Positions 37,591-51,090 of a stretch of 64,000 nt of DNA are shown one piece after another; the first letter of the stretch is position 1, and every line of letters begins with the position of its first letter. The notes below the pieces were generated by a model. It saw nothing but the letters and a program-made list of their open reading frames with translations. It did not search any database and was not told the DNA's origin. Source of the stretch: Aristolochia californica (lineage: Eukaryota; Streptophyta; Magnoliopsida; Piperales; Aristolochiaceae); contig JARWKL010000004.1 of NCBI GenBank assembly GCA_029961685.1, positions 21,147,610 to 21,211,609 on the forward strand, written 5' to 3'. A program made the translations under genes and the position numbers.

Positions 37591-40278
37591 ATGTTATTCT
37601 CTTTAAATGGTTTGGATCCATAGGTCTTTGCATCTTTAATATGTTTCAAGCATGCATATCCATTTTTTAAAACATGTGTAGAAAAATCTCTTCCTTATCA
37701 AATTCCGAGCTATTAGAGTAGAACTAGTGGAATTTCCCAAACTAAGATAACAAAACATTTGTGTTCATGTAAATTTTTTTACTTACATTTGTTATTGCTT
37801 TAAATTCTTTCTGTACATAAACTCTAAAATTTTCATTGTATCGTGATCTATTTGCCTTTTTTCTCTTTTTTTTGTTTTATGAGATGAAGGGAAAGTGAAA
37901 ACTCAAGTTTTTATTTAAGAAAAAAGTATTCAACTAAAATGGAAATGCACAATGCACAAAACTAGAGAGAAAAAATTCAAAAAAATGTCTATAATTTTTA
38001 GGGATTGTGAACTCTTTTTATTTTTTATATATCAGTTTCTGAAATCGTCTGGAAAAGGGGAAGGTGGGGGATTTTTAACTAAGTGTTGACTCCCGATCTA
38101 TAATTCATTCCTTTCAAAAATATATCCCATTACGCATGACTAATCACTTTACAATCATCTATGATCGTTAGATCACCTTTTTGTAAATGGGCAAAATAAT
38201 CGCTTGTTTGACTCGGATAAATATCCAACCGCACGTTCACTTGGGAATTTAATGTTATTCTCTTTAAAAGCTTTGGATCCATAGGTCATTTGCATCTTTA
38301 ACATGTTCCAATCATGCATATCTATTTTTTAAAACAAGTGTAGAAAAATCTCTTTCTTATAAAATTCCAAGCTATTAGGGTTGAACTAGTGGAATTTTCC
38401 ATAACTTAGATAACAAAACGTTTGTGTACAATTGTGGTGTGTGAATAAATTCTATTTACTTACATTTGTCATTTCTTTAAATTATTTCCACACATCAACT
38501 CTAAAATTTTCATTTTGTTGTGATCTATTTGCCTTTTATCTCTCTTTTTTCTTTACGATATGAAGGGAAACTGAAGACTCTAGTTTTGATTTAAGAAAAA
38601 AGTATACATCTAAAATGGGAATGCATAATGCACAAACTTAGAGAGAGATAAATCCCAAAAGTGTCTATAACTTTTAGGGATTGTAAACTTTTTTTAGTTT
38701 TTATATATCAATTTCTACGATCTTCAAAAAAAGAGGGTGGCAGGGGATTTTTAACTGAGTATTGACTCCCAATCCATAAGTCATTCCTTACAAAAATATA
38801 GCCCATTACGCATTATAAATCACTTTACAATCATCTATGATCGTTAGGTCAGCTTTTTGTAAATGGGTAAAAAATTGGCTTATTTGACTCGGGTTAATAT
38901 CCCAACGCACATTCACTTGGGAATTTAATTTTATTATCTTTAAAAGGTTTGGATCCATAGGTCATTTGCATCTTTAACATGTTTCAAGAATGCATATCCA
39001 ATTTTAAAAACATGTGTAGAAAAATCTCTTTCATATAAAATTCCGAGCTATTAGGGTTGAATTAGTAGAATTTAGGGTGTACGGTTTAGGGTCAATAAAT
39101 TTTTGTGTTCATTTGTGGTCGGTCAATAAATTCTGTTGACTTACATTTTTATTGATTTAAAATATATCCATACAGAAACTCTAAAATTTTAATTTTATTG
39201 TGATCTATTTGCCTTTCATCTCTTTTTTCGTTTACGAGATGAAGGGAAAGTGAAAACTCAAATTTTGATTTAAGAAAAAAGTATACATCTGAAATGAAAA
39301 TGCAGAATGCACAAATGTAGAGAGAGAGAGATTTCCAAAAAGTGTATGTAATTTTTAGGGATTTTAAAATCTTTTTTAGTTTTTATATATCAGGTTCTGC
39401 ATTCGCCAAGAAAAGGGGGAGGTGGGGGATTTTTAACTGAGTGTTGACTCCCAATCCATAAGTCATTCCTTACCAAAATATAGCTCGTTACACATGAGAA
39501 ATCACTTTACAATCATCTATGATCGTTATGTCAGCTTTTCTTAAATGGCAAAATAATGGCTTGTTTGACTCCGGCAAAGATCACACCGTACGTTCACTTG
39601 GAAATTTAATGTTATTCTCTTTAAAAGGTTTGGATCCATAGGTCATTTGCATCTTTAACATGTTTCAAGCATGCATATCCATTTTTAAAAACATGGGTAG
39701 AAAAATATCTTTCTTATAAAATTTCGAGCTATTAGCGTTGAACTAGTGGAATTTCAAAAACTTGGATAAAAAAACTTTTGTGTTAATTTTATGTGTGTAA
39801 ATAAAATTTCTTTACTTACATTAGTTATTGCTTGAAATTCTTTCCATACATAAACTCTAAAATTTTCATTATTGTGAGATCTATTTGTCTTTTATCTCTT
39901 TTTTTGTTTATGAGATGAAGGGAGAGTGAAAGCACATGTTTTGATTTAAGAAAAAAGTTTACATCTAAAATGGAAATGCACAGTGTAAAATTGTACAGAG
40001 ATATAATTCCAAAAAGTGTCTGTAAATTTTAGGGATTATAAACTCTTTCTAGTTTTTATTTATCAGATTCTGCAATCGTCAGGAAAAGGGTGAGGCGGGG
40101 GGATTTTATGTGAGTGTTGACTCCCAATCATTAAGTCATTCCTTAAAAAAATATAGCCCGTTACACAAGATAAATCACTTTATAATATTCTATGATCGTT
40201 TGGACAATTTTTTTAATGGGAAAAATAATGGTTAGTTTGAATTGGGTAAATATCCCACGGCACGTTCACTTTGGAATT
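37591..40278. repeat. Higher-order repeat, third copy (four monomers, 2.69 kb)
   Basis: Landmarks are at 38048, 38724, 39406 and 40079. They match 35360, 36039, 36717 and 37389 at offsets of 2685-2690 bp. The repeat joint lies inside the unit starting at 37389. Upstream of about 37.59 kb that unit is of the class with GGTGAGGC and TATGTGAGTG. Downstream, from CTCTTTAAATGG and GGTCTTTGCATC, it is of the 30923/34701 class. This is the expected product of unequal exchange between non-equivalent monomers in register. Confidence 0.87.
39071..39091 (+). repeat. Plant telomere-like units in a satellite monomer, copy 3
   Basis: The units read TTTAGGG, TGTACGG, TTTAGGG after TTAGTAGAA and before TCAATAAAT. 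This is the most decayed of the four tracts. The middle unit shares its TGTA start with copies 1 and 4, whereas copy 2 has a perfect middle unit. Confidence 0.88.
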
Positions 40279-43200
40279 TAATGGTATTCTCTTTAAAAGG
40301 ATTGGATCTATAGGTCATTTACATCTTTAACATGTTTCAAGCATGCATATCCATTTTTAAAAACATGGGGAGTAAAGTCTCCTTCTTATAAAATTTTGAG
40401 CTATTAGGGTTGAACTAGTGGAATTTCCTAAACTTGGATAACAAAAGTTTTGTGTTCATTTCTGGTGTGTGAATTAATTTTCTTTACTTACATTTATTAT
40501 TTCTTTAAATTCTTTCCATACATAAACTCTAAAATTTCACTTTGTTTTGATCTATTTGCCTTTTATCACTTTTTTTGTTTACGGGATGAAGGGTAAATGG
40601 AAACTCAAGTTTTAATTTAAGAAAAAAGTATACATCTAAAATGGAAATGCACAATGCACAAATGTAGAGAGAGATAATTCCAAAAAGTGTCAGTAATTTT
40701 TGGGGATTGTAAACTCTTTTTAGTTTTTATATATTTGGTTCTACAAACGTCGGGAAATGGGGGAGGCGGGGAATTTTTAGCTGACTGTTGACTCCCAATC
40801 CACATGTCATTCCTCATAAAAATAAGGCCCATTTAGCATGATAAATTACTTTACAATCATCTATGATCGTTAGGTCAGCTTTTTGTAAATGGGTAAAATA
40901 ATGACTTGTTTGACTCAGGTAAGTATCCCACCGCACGTTCACTAGGGAATTTAATGTTATTCTCTTTAAAAGGTTTGGATCCATAGGTCATTTGATTCTT
41001 TAACATGTTTTAAGCATGGATATCCATTTTTTAAAACATGCGTTGAAAAATCTCTTTCTTGTAAAATTCTGAGCTATTAGGGTTGATCCTGTGGAATTTG
41101 CCAAACTTGGACAACAAAACTTTTGTGTTCATTTGTGGTGTGTGAATAAATTATCTTTACTTACATTTTTTATTGCTTTAAATTCTTTCCATTAATAAAC
41201 TCTAAAATTTTAATTTTGTTGTGATCTATTCACTTTTTATCTCTTTTTTTGTTTACGAGATGAAGGGAAAGTGAAAACACAAACTTTGTTTAAGAAAAGG
41301 TATATATCTAAAATGGAAGTGCACAATGCACAAATATAGAGAGAGTAATTCGAAAAATTGTCTATAATTTTTAGGGATTGTAAAGTCATTTTAGTTTTTA
41401 TGTTTCATGTTCTGGAATCATTGGGAAAAGGGGGAGGTGGGGGATTATGAACTGAGTTTTGACTCCCAATCCATAAGTAATTCTATAAAAAAAATATAGT
41501 CCATTACGCATGATAAATCACTTCACAATCATCTATGATCGTTAGGTCAACATTTTGTAAATGGGCAAAATAATTGCTTGTTTGACTCGGGTAAATATCC
41601 CACCGCACATTCACTTGGGAATTTATTGTTATTCTCTTTAAAATATTTGGATCCATTGGTCATTTACATCTTTAACATGTTCTAAGCATGCATATCCATT
41701 TTTTAAAACATGCGTAAAACAATCTCTTTCTGGTAAAATTCTGGGCTATTAGGGTTGATCTGGTGGAATTTCCAAAACTTGGATAACAAAACTTTTGCGT
41801 TCATTTGTGGTGTGTGAATAAATTTTCTTTACTTACATTTTATATTGCTTTATATTCTTTCCTAACTTAAACTCTAAAATTTTCATTTTTGTGTGATCTA
41901 TTTGCCTTTAATCTCTTTTTTTGCTTACGAGATGAAGGGAAAGTGAAAACTCAAGTTTTGATTTAAGAAAACAATGTACATCTAAAATGGAAATGCACAA
42001 TGTACAAATGTAGAGATAGATAATTTGAAAAAATGTCTAAAATTTTTAGGGATTTTAAAATCTCTTTAGTTTTTATATATAAGATTCTGCAATCGTGGGG
42101 AAAAGGGGGAGGGGGGGGGATTTTTAACTTAGTGTGGACTTCCAATGCATAAGTCATTCCTTACAAAATATAGCCAGTTACGCATGATAAATCACTTGAC
42201 AATCAGCTATGATTGTTAGGTCAACTTTTTGTAAATGGGAAAAATAATGGCTTGTTTCACTCGGGTAAATATCCCACCGCACATTCTCTTGGGAATTTAA
42301 TGTTATTCTCTTTAAAAGGTTTGGATCCATAGGTCATTTGCATCTTATACATGTTTCAAGAATCAATATCCATTTTTTGAAACATGTGTAGAAAAATCTT
42401 TCTTATTAAATTTCGAGCTATTAGGGTTGAACTAGTAGAATTTAGGGTGTAGGGTTTAGGGTTGAGGGTCAATAAATTTTTGTGTTCATTTGTGGTTTGT
42501 CAATAAATTTTCCTTGCTTACATTTTTTTGCTTTAAATTCTTTCCATACATAAACTCTTAAATTTTAATTTTATTGTGATTTATTTGCCTTTTATCTCTT
42601 TTCTTTTTACGAAATGAAGGGAAAGTGAAAACTCAAATTTTTATTTAAGAAAAAGTATACATCTAAAATGAAAATGAAGAATGCACAAATGTAGAGAGAG
42701 ATAATTCCAAAAAGTGTCAGTAATTTTTAGGGATTGTAAACTCTTTTTAGTTTCTATATATCAGGTTCTGCAATCGTCAAGAAAAGGGGGAGGCGGGGGA
42801 ATTTTAACTGATTTTTGACTCCCAATCCATAAGTCATTCCATACAAAAATATAGCCCGTTACTCATGATAAATCACTTTACAATTATCTATGACCCTTAT
42901 GTCAGCTTTTGTAAATGGCAAAATAACGGCTTGTTTGACTCTGGTAAATATCACACTGCATGTTCAATTGCGAATTTAATGTTATTCACTTTAAAAGGTT
43001 TGGATCCATCGCGTTATTTGCATCTTTAACATGTTTCAAGTATGCATATCCATTTTTAAAACATGTGTAGAAAAATCTCTTTCTTATAAATTCCGAGCTA
43101 ATAGGGTTGAACTAGTGGAATTTCCAAAACTTGGATAAAATAACTTTTATGTTCATTTGTGGTGTGTGAATAAATTTTCTTTACTTACATTAGTTATTTC

Positions 43201-44790
43201 TTTAAATTCTTTCCATACATAAACTCTAAAATTTTCAATTTGGTGAGATCTATTTGCCTTTTATCTCTTTTTTTGTTTATGAGATGAAGGGAAAGTGAAA
43301 ACACAAGTTTTGATTTCATAAAAAGGTATATATCTAAAATGGAAGTGCACAATGCACAAATGTAGAGAGAGTAATTCGAAAAAGTGTATATAATTTTTAG
43401 GTGTTGTAAACTCATTTTAATTTTTATATTTCAGGTTCTGCAATCGTCGGGAAAAGGGGGAGGTGGGGGATTGTTAACTGAGTGTTGAATCCCAATCCAT
43501 CAGTCATTCTTTACAAAAATATACCCCGTTATGCATGATAAATCGCTTTACAATCATCTATGATCGTTAGGTCAGCATTTCGTAAATGGTCAAAATAATG
43601 GCTTGTTTGACTCGGGTAAATATCCCACCGCACATTCACTTGAGAATTTAATGTTATTCTCTTTAAAAGGTTTGGATCTTTAGGTCATTTGCATCTTTAA
43701 CATGTTCTAAGTATGCATATCCATTTTTTAAAACATGCGTAAAAAAATCTCTTTCTGATAAAATTCTTAGCTTCTAGGGTTGAACTAGTGGAATATCCGA
43801 AACTTGGATAACAAAACTTTTGTGTTCATTTGTGTTGTGTGAATAAATTTTCCTTATTTACATGTTTTATTGCTTTATATTCTTTCCTAACTTAAACTCT
43901 AAAATTTTCATTTTCTTGTGATCTATTTGCCTTTTATCTCTTTTTTTGTTTACGAGATGAAGGGAAAGTGTCTCAAGTTTTTATTTAAGAAAAAAGTATA
44001 CATCTAAAATTGAAATGCTCAGTGTACAAATGTAGAGAGAGATAATTCAAAAAAGTGTCTATAATTTTTAGGGATTGTAAACTCATTTTAGTTTTTATAT
44101 ATTAGGTTATGCAATCATGGGGAAAAGAGGGAGCCAGGGGATTTTTAACTCAGTGTTGACTTCCAATGCATAAGTTATTCCTTACAAAAATATAACCCCT
44201 TACGCATGATAAATCACTTCACAATCATCTATGATCATTAGGTTTGCTTTTTGTAAATGGGCAAAATAATGGCTTGTTTGAATCGGGTAAATATCCCACC
44301 ACACGTTCACTTGGGAATTTAATGTTATTATCTTTAAAAGGTTTGGATCCATAGGTCATTTTGATCTTTAACATAGTCCAAGCATGCATAGACATTTTTT
44401 AAAACATGCGTAAAAAAAATCTTTCTTATAAAATTCTAAGCTATTAGGGTTGAACTAGTGGAATTTCCCAAACTTGGATAACAACATTTTTGTGTTCATT
44501 TGTGGTGTGTGAATAAATTTTCTTTACTTACCTTTGGTATTTCTTTAAATTCTTTCCATACATAAACTCTAATATTTACATTTTGTGGTGATCTATTAGC
44601 CTTTAATCTCTTTTTCTGGTTACGAGATGAAGGTAAAGTGAAAAATCAAGTTTTGATTTAATAAAAAAGAATACATCTAAAATGGAAATGCACAATGCAC
44701 AAATGTAGAGAGAGATAATTCCAAAAAGTGTCTATAATTTTTAGGGATTGTAAACTCTTTTTAGCTTTTATATATCAGGTTCTTCAATCA
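40279..44790. repeat. Satellite monomers with a three-monomer repeat (~2.02 kb)
   Basis: Landmarks are at 40750, 41421, 42095, 42777, 43447 and 44117. The pairs 41421/43447 and 42095/44117 are 2026 and 2022 bp apart. They share AACATGCGTAAAA, TTTATATTCTTTCCTAACTT and the TGGGGAAAAG landmark followed by CTTCCAATGCATAAG. The 42777 monomer is of the same class as 32905, 36717 and 39406, since all lack two bases in AAATGGCAAAATAA. It switches near 43.29 kb to the class that precedes 41421 (AAAACACAAG, GGAAGTGCACAATGCAC). The copy at 42095 has a run of nine Gs at 42111-42119. Confidence 0.84.
42441..42468 (+). repeat. Plant telomere-like units in a satellite monomer, copy 4
   Basis: Four seven-base units in register: TTTAGGG, TGTAGGG, TTTAGGG, TTGAGGG. 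They lie after CTAGTAGAA and before TCAATAAAT. This copy has one unit more than the other three, so the tract has changed in unit number since the monomers diverged. Confidence 0.9.
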
Positions 44791-47385
44791 TCAGGAAAAG
44801 GGGAGGCGGGGGATTTTTAACTAAGCATTGACTTCCAATCAATAAGTCATTACTTGCAAAAATATAGCCCGTTACGTATGATCAATCACTTTACAGTCAT
44901 CTATGATCCTTACGTCAGCTTTTTGTAAATGGGAAAATAATGGCTTGTTTGACTTAGGTAAATATCCCACTGCACGTTCACTTGGGAATTTAATGTTATT
45001 CACTTCAAAAAGGTTTGAATCCATAGGTCATGTGAAACTTTAACATGTTTCATGCATGCATATCCATAGTTTAAAACATTTGTAGAAAAATTTCTTTCAT
45101 ATAAAATTGCAAGTTATTAGGGTTGAACTAGTGGAATTTCCAAAACTTGGATAACAAAACTTTTGTGTTCATTTGTGGTGTGTAGATAAATTTTCTTTAC
45201 TTATATTTGTCATTGCTTTAAATTCATTTGTTGTGATATTTTTTCCTTCTATCTCCTTTTTTGTTTACGAGATGATGGGAAAGTGAAAACTCATGTATTG
45301 GTTTAAGAAAAAAGTATGCATAAAAAATGGAAATGTACAATGCACAAATGTAGAGAGATAATTCCAAAAAATGTATGTAATTTTTAGGGATTGTAAACTC
45401 TTTTTAGTTTTTATATATTAGGTTCTACAATCATTGGGAAAAGGGGGAGGCGAGGGATTTTTAACTGAGTGTTGACTCCCAATCCATAAGTCATTCCTTA
45501 CAAAAATATAGCTCGTTATGTATGATAAATCACTTTAAAATCATCAATGATTGTTAGGTCAGCTTTTTGTAAATGGGCAAAATAATGGTTTGTTTGACTT
45601 GGGTAAATATCCCACCGCACGTTCACTTGGAAATTTAATGTTATTCTCTTTAAAGGGTTTGGATCCATAGGTCATTTGAGTCTTTAAAATGTTTCTAGCA
45701 TGCATATCTATTTTTTAAAAAATATGTAGAAAAATCTCTTTCTTATAATATTCCGAGGTATTAGGGGTGAACTAGTGGAATTTCCCAAACTTGGATAACA
45801 AAACTTTTGTGTTCATTTGTGGTATGTCAATAAATTTTCTTTACTTAAATTTTTCATTGCTTTAAATTCTCTCCATACATAAACTCTAAAAGTTTCATTT
45901 TGTTGTGATCTATTTGCCTTTTATCTCTTTTTTTGTTTACGAGATAAAGTAAAATTGAAAACTCAAATTTTGATTTAAGAAAAAGTATACATCTAAAATG
46001 GAAATGCACTATGCACAAATGTAGAGAGAGATAATTCCAAAAAGTGTCTCTAATTTTTAGGGATTTTAAACTCTTTTTAGCTTTTATATATCAGATTCTT
46101 CAATCGTCAAGAAAAGGGGGAGGCGGGGGATTTTTAACTGAGTGTTGATTTCTAATCCATAAGTCATTACTTGAAAAAATATAACCCGTTACGCATGATC
46201 AATCACTTTACAATCATCTTTGATCCTTAGGTCAGCTTTTTGTAAACGGGGAAAATAATGGCTTGTTTGACTCAGGTAAATATCCCACCGCACGTTCACT
46301 TGGGAATTTAATGTTAATCTCTTTAAAAGGTTTGGATCCATAGGTCATTTGCATGTTTATCTTGTTACAAGCATGCATATCCATTGTTCAAAACATATGT
46401 AGAAAACCTCTTTCTTATAAAATTCCGAGCCATAAGGGTTGAACTAATGGAATTTCCAAAACTGGGATAGCAAAACTTTTGTGTTCATTTGTTGTGTGTA
46501 AATATATTTTCTGTACTTATATTTGTCATTGCTTTAAATTCATTTTGTTGTGATCTTTTTGCCTTTTATCTCTTTTTTTTTTACAAGATGATGGGAAAGT
46601 GAAAACATGTATTGATTTAAGAAAAACATTTACATAAAAAATGGAAATGCAAAATGCACAAATGTAGAGAGAGATAATTCCAAAAAGTGTAGGTAATTTT
46701 TACGGATTGTAAACACTTTTTAGTTTTTATATATCAAGTTCTACAATTGTCGAAAAAAGGGGGAGGCGGGTGATTTTTAACTGAGTGTTGACTCCCATTC
46801 CATAAGTCATTCCTTACAAAAATATGATCGTTAGGTCAGCTTTTTCTAAATGTGCAATACAATGGCTTGTTTGACTCGGGTAAATATCCCATCACACGTT
46901 CACTTGGGAATTTAATGTTATTCTCTTTAAAAGGTTTGGATCCGTAGGTCATTTGCATCTTTAACATGTTTCAAGCATGAATATCCATTTTTTAAAACGT
47001 GCGTAAAAAAATCTCTTTCTTATAAAATTCTGAGCTATTAGTGTTAAACTAGTGGAATTTTCCAAACTTGGATAACAACAATTTTTTGTTCATTTGTGGT
47101 GTGTGAATAAATTTTCTTTACTTACATTTGTTATTGCTTTAAATTCTTTCCATACATAAACTCTAAAATTTTGTTTTTGTTGTGATCTATTTGCCTTTTA
47201 TCACTTTTTTTTGTTTACGGGATGAAGGTAAAGTGAAAACTCAAGTTTTGATTTAAGAAAAAAGTATACATCTAAAAAGGAAATGCACAATGCACAAATG
47301 CAGAGAGAGATAATTCCAAAAAGTGTCTGTAATTTTTTGGGATTGTAAACTCTTCTTAGTTTTTATATATCAGGCTCTTCAATCG
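44791..47385. repeat. Two-monomer higher-order repeat, 1316 bp
   Basis: Landmarks are at 44791, 45434, 46107 and 46750. Both steps, 44791 to 46107 and 45434 to 46750, are exactly 1316 bp. The first monomer of each pair has AAGTCATTACTTG and GCATGATCAATCAC-like sequence. Each is 643 bp because about 28 bp are missing between AAATTCATTT and TTGTGAT (45223 and 46537). The last unit (46750) is 636 bp, with about 36 bp missing near 46825, where AAAATATGATCGTTAGG joins the ATAGCCC word region to the GTTAGG word. Confidence 0.88.
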
Positions 47386-47865
47386 TTGGGAAAAGGGGGA
47401 GGGGGGGGGGGGGGAGAATTTTAACTGAGTGTTGACTCCCAATCCATAAGTCATTCCTTACAAAAATAAAGCCCGTTACACGTAAATCTATTTACAGTCA
47501 TCAATGTTCGTTAGGTCAACTTTTTGTAAATGGACAAAATAATGGCTTGTTTGACTCGGGTAAGTATCCCATCGCAAGTTCACATGGGAATTTAATGTTA
47601 TTCTCTTTAAACATTTTTGCTCCATAGGTCATTTCCATCTTTAACATGTTTCTAGCATGCATATCCATTTTTTAAAACATATGTAGAAAATCTTTCTTAT
47701 AAAATTTCAAGCTTTTAGGGGTGAACTAGTGGAATTTCCAAAACTTGGATAACAAAGCTTTTGTGTTCATTTGTGGTGTGTGAATAAATTTTCTTTACTT
47801 AAAGTGTATTTATGTTTAGGGATTATAAACTCATTTTAGTTTATATATACCAGGTTTTGTAATCG
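47386..47865. repeat. Truncated satellite monomer, 480 bp, with a 14-base G-run
   Basis: This unit has a deletion of about 190 bp near 47800. CTTTACTTA is joined to AAGTGTATTTATGTTTAGGG, so the segment from the TTGCTTTAAATTC word to GATAATTCC is absent. The two sides share only two A bases at the joint. The G-rich landmark is expanded to AGGGGGAG followed by a pure run of 14 Gs in total at 47401-47414. Confidence 0.88.
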
Positions 47866-50800
47866 TCAGGAAAAGGGGAGGCTGGGGATTTTAAACTGAG
47901 TGTTGACTCCTAATCTATAAGTCATTTCTTACTAAAATACAGCCCGTTATGCATGGTAAATCACTTTACAATCATCTATGATCGTTAGATCAGCCTTTTG
48001 TAAATGGGCAAAATAATGGCTTGTTTGACTCGGTTAAATATTCCACCACACGTTCACTTGAGAATTTAAAGTTATTCTCTATAAAAGGTTTGGATCCATA
48101 GGTCATTTGCATCTTTAACGTGTTTCAAGCATGGATATCCATTTTTTAAAACATGTGTTGAAAAATCTCTTTCTTATAAAATTTCAAGCAATTAGGGTTG
48201 AACTAGTGGAATTTCCCAAACTTGGATTACAAAACTTTTGTGTTCATTTTTGGTGTGTGAATAAATTTTCTTTACTTACATTGTTATTGCTTTAAATTCT
48301 TTCCATACAAAACTTTAACATTTCCAATTTGTTGTGATCTATTTGCCTTCGATCTCTTTTTTTCTTTACGAGATGAAGGGAAAGTGAAAAATCGAGTTTC
48401 GATTCAAGTAAAAAGTATATAACTAAAACGGAAATGCACAATGCACAATTTTGGAGAGAGATAATTCCAAAAAGTGTCTGTCATTTTAAGGCATTTTAAC
48501 TCTTTTTAGTTTTTATATATGAGGTTTTGCAATCCTCAGGAAAAGGGGGAGGCGGGGTATTTTTAACTGAGATTTGACTCCGAATCCATAAGTCATTTCT
48601 TACAAAAATATAGCCCTTCTCACATGATAAAGCAGTTTACAATCATCTATGATCGTAAGGTCAGGTTTTTGTAAATGGGCAAAATAATGGCTTGTTTGAC
48701 TTGGATAAATATCCCAACGCACGTTCACTTGAGAATATAATTTTTTTCTATTTAAAAGGTTTGGATCCATAAGTCATTTACATATTTAACGTGTTTTAAG
48801 AATGCATATCCATTATTTAAAACATATGTGGAAAAATCTCTTTCTTATAAAATTCCAAGCTATTAGGGTTGAACAAGTGGAATTTTCGTAACTTGGATAA
48901 CAAAACTTTTGTGTTCCTTTGTGGTGTGTGAAATAATTTTCTTTACTTACTTTTTTTATTGCTTTAAATTCTTTCCATACATAAACTCTTAAGTTTTCTT
49001 TTTGTTGTGATCTATTTGCCTTTTATCTCCTTTTTTGTTTAGGAGATGAAAGGAATGTGAAAAGTCAAGTTTTGAATTAAGAAAAAAGTATACATCTAAA
49101 ATAGATATGCACAATGCACAAATGTAGACAGAGATAATTCCCAAAAAGTGTTTGTAATTTTTAGGGACTGTGAACTCTTTTTATTTTTTATATATCAGGT
49201 TTTGCAATAGTCGGGTAAAGGGGGAGACGGGGGATTTTTAACTGAGTGTTGACTCCATCTCCATAAGTCATTCCTTAAAAAAATATAGCCCGTTACGCAT
49301 GATAAATTACTTTCAATCATCTATGATTCTTACGTCTGCTTTTTATTAATGGCCTGTTTGACTCGGGTAAATATCCCACCGCACGTTCACTTGATAATTT
49401 AATGTTATTCTCTTTAAAATGTTTGGATCCATAGGTCATTTGTATCTTTAACATGTTTCAAACATGCATATCCATTTTTTAAAACATGTGTAGAAAAATC
49501 TCTTTCTTATAAAATTCCATGCTATTAGGGTTGAACTAGTGGAATTTTCAAAACTTAAATATCCAAACTTTGTGTTCATTTGTGGTGTTTGAATAAATTT
49601 TCTTTACTTACATTTGTTATTTTTTTAAATTCTTTCCAGACAAAAACTCTTAAATTTTCATTTTGTTGTCATCTATTTGGCTTTTATCTCTTTTTTTGTT
49701 TACGAGATGAAGGGAAAGTGAAAATTCAAGTTTTTGTTTAAGAAAAAATTATACTTCTGCCCAATGCACAAATGTAGGGAGAGATATTTCCCACAAAGTG
49801 TCGGTAATTTTTAGCGATTGTAAACTCTTTTTAGTTTTTATATATCGGGTTTTGCAATCGTCAGGAAAAGGGGGAGGCAGGGCAATTTTAACTAAGTTTT
49901 GACTCCCTATCCATAGGTCATTTGCCTACAAAAATATAGCCCGTTACGCATGATAAATCACTTTACAATCATTTATGATCGTTAGGTCAGCTTTTTGTTA
50001 ATGGGCAAAATAATGGCTTGTTTGACTCGGGTAAATATCCCATTGCACGTTCACTTTAGAATTTAATGTTATTCTCTTTAAAAGGTTTGGATCCATAGGT
50101 GATTTCCATCTTTAACATGTTTCAAGCATGCATATCCATTTTTTAAAACATGTGTGGAAAAATCACTTTCTTATAAAATTCCAAGCTATTAGGGTTGAAC
50201 TAGTGGAATTTCCCAAACTTGGATAACCGAACTTTTGTGTTCATTTGTGGTGTGTGAATAAATTTTCTTTAGTTACATTTTTTATTGCTTTAAATTCTTT
50301 CCATACCTAAACTCTAAATTTTTATTTTGTTGTGACCTATTTGCCTTTTATCTCTTTTTTTCTTTACGAGATGAGGGGAAAGTGAAAATTCAAGTTTTAA
50401 TTTTAGAAAAAAGTATAGAACTAAAATGGAAATGCACAATGCACATATTTGTAGAGAGGTAATTCCAAAAAGTGTCTGTAATTTTTAGGTTTTTTAAACT
50501 CTTTTTAATTTATATATATCAGGTTTTGCAATCTTTAGGGAAAGGGGGAGGCGGGGGATTTTTAACTGAGTGTTGACTCCCATTCCATAAGTCATTCCTT
50601 ACAATAATATATTCCGTTAAACACGATAAATCACTTTACAATCATCTATGATCATTAGGTCCGCTTTTGGTAAATGGGCAAAATAATGGCTTGTTTGACA
50701 CAGGTAAATGTCCCACCGCATCTTCACTTGAGAATTTAATATTATTCTCTTTAAAAGGTATGGATCCATTGGTCATTTGCATCTTTAACATATTTCCAGC

Positions 50801-51090
50801 ATGCATATCCATTCTTTAAAACATGTGTAGAAAAATCAATTTCTTATAAAATTCCAAGCTATTAGAGTTGGACTAGTGGAATTTCCCATACTTGGATAAC
50901 CAAACTTTTGTGTTCATTTGTGGTGTGTGAATAAATTTTCTTTACTTACATTTGTTATTGCTTTAAATTCTTTCCATACATAAACTCTTAAATTTTCATT
51001 TTGTTGTGTTGTTTTCGCCTTTTATCTCTTTTTTTGTTTATGTGATGAAGGGAAAGTGAAAACTCAAGTTTTGATTTAAGAAAATATTAT

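Noticed and set aside
47386..47460. Possible CRISPR array or short-spaced direct repeats
   Set aside because: Repeat spacing is ~672 bp, not tens of bases, and the whole unit, not just a short word, is repeated.
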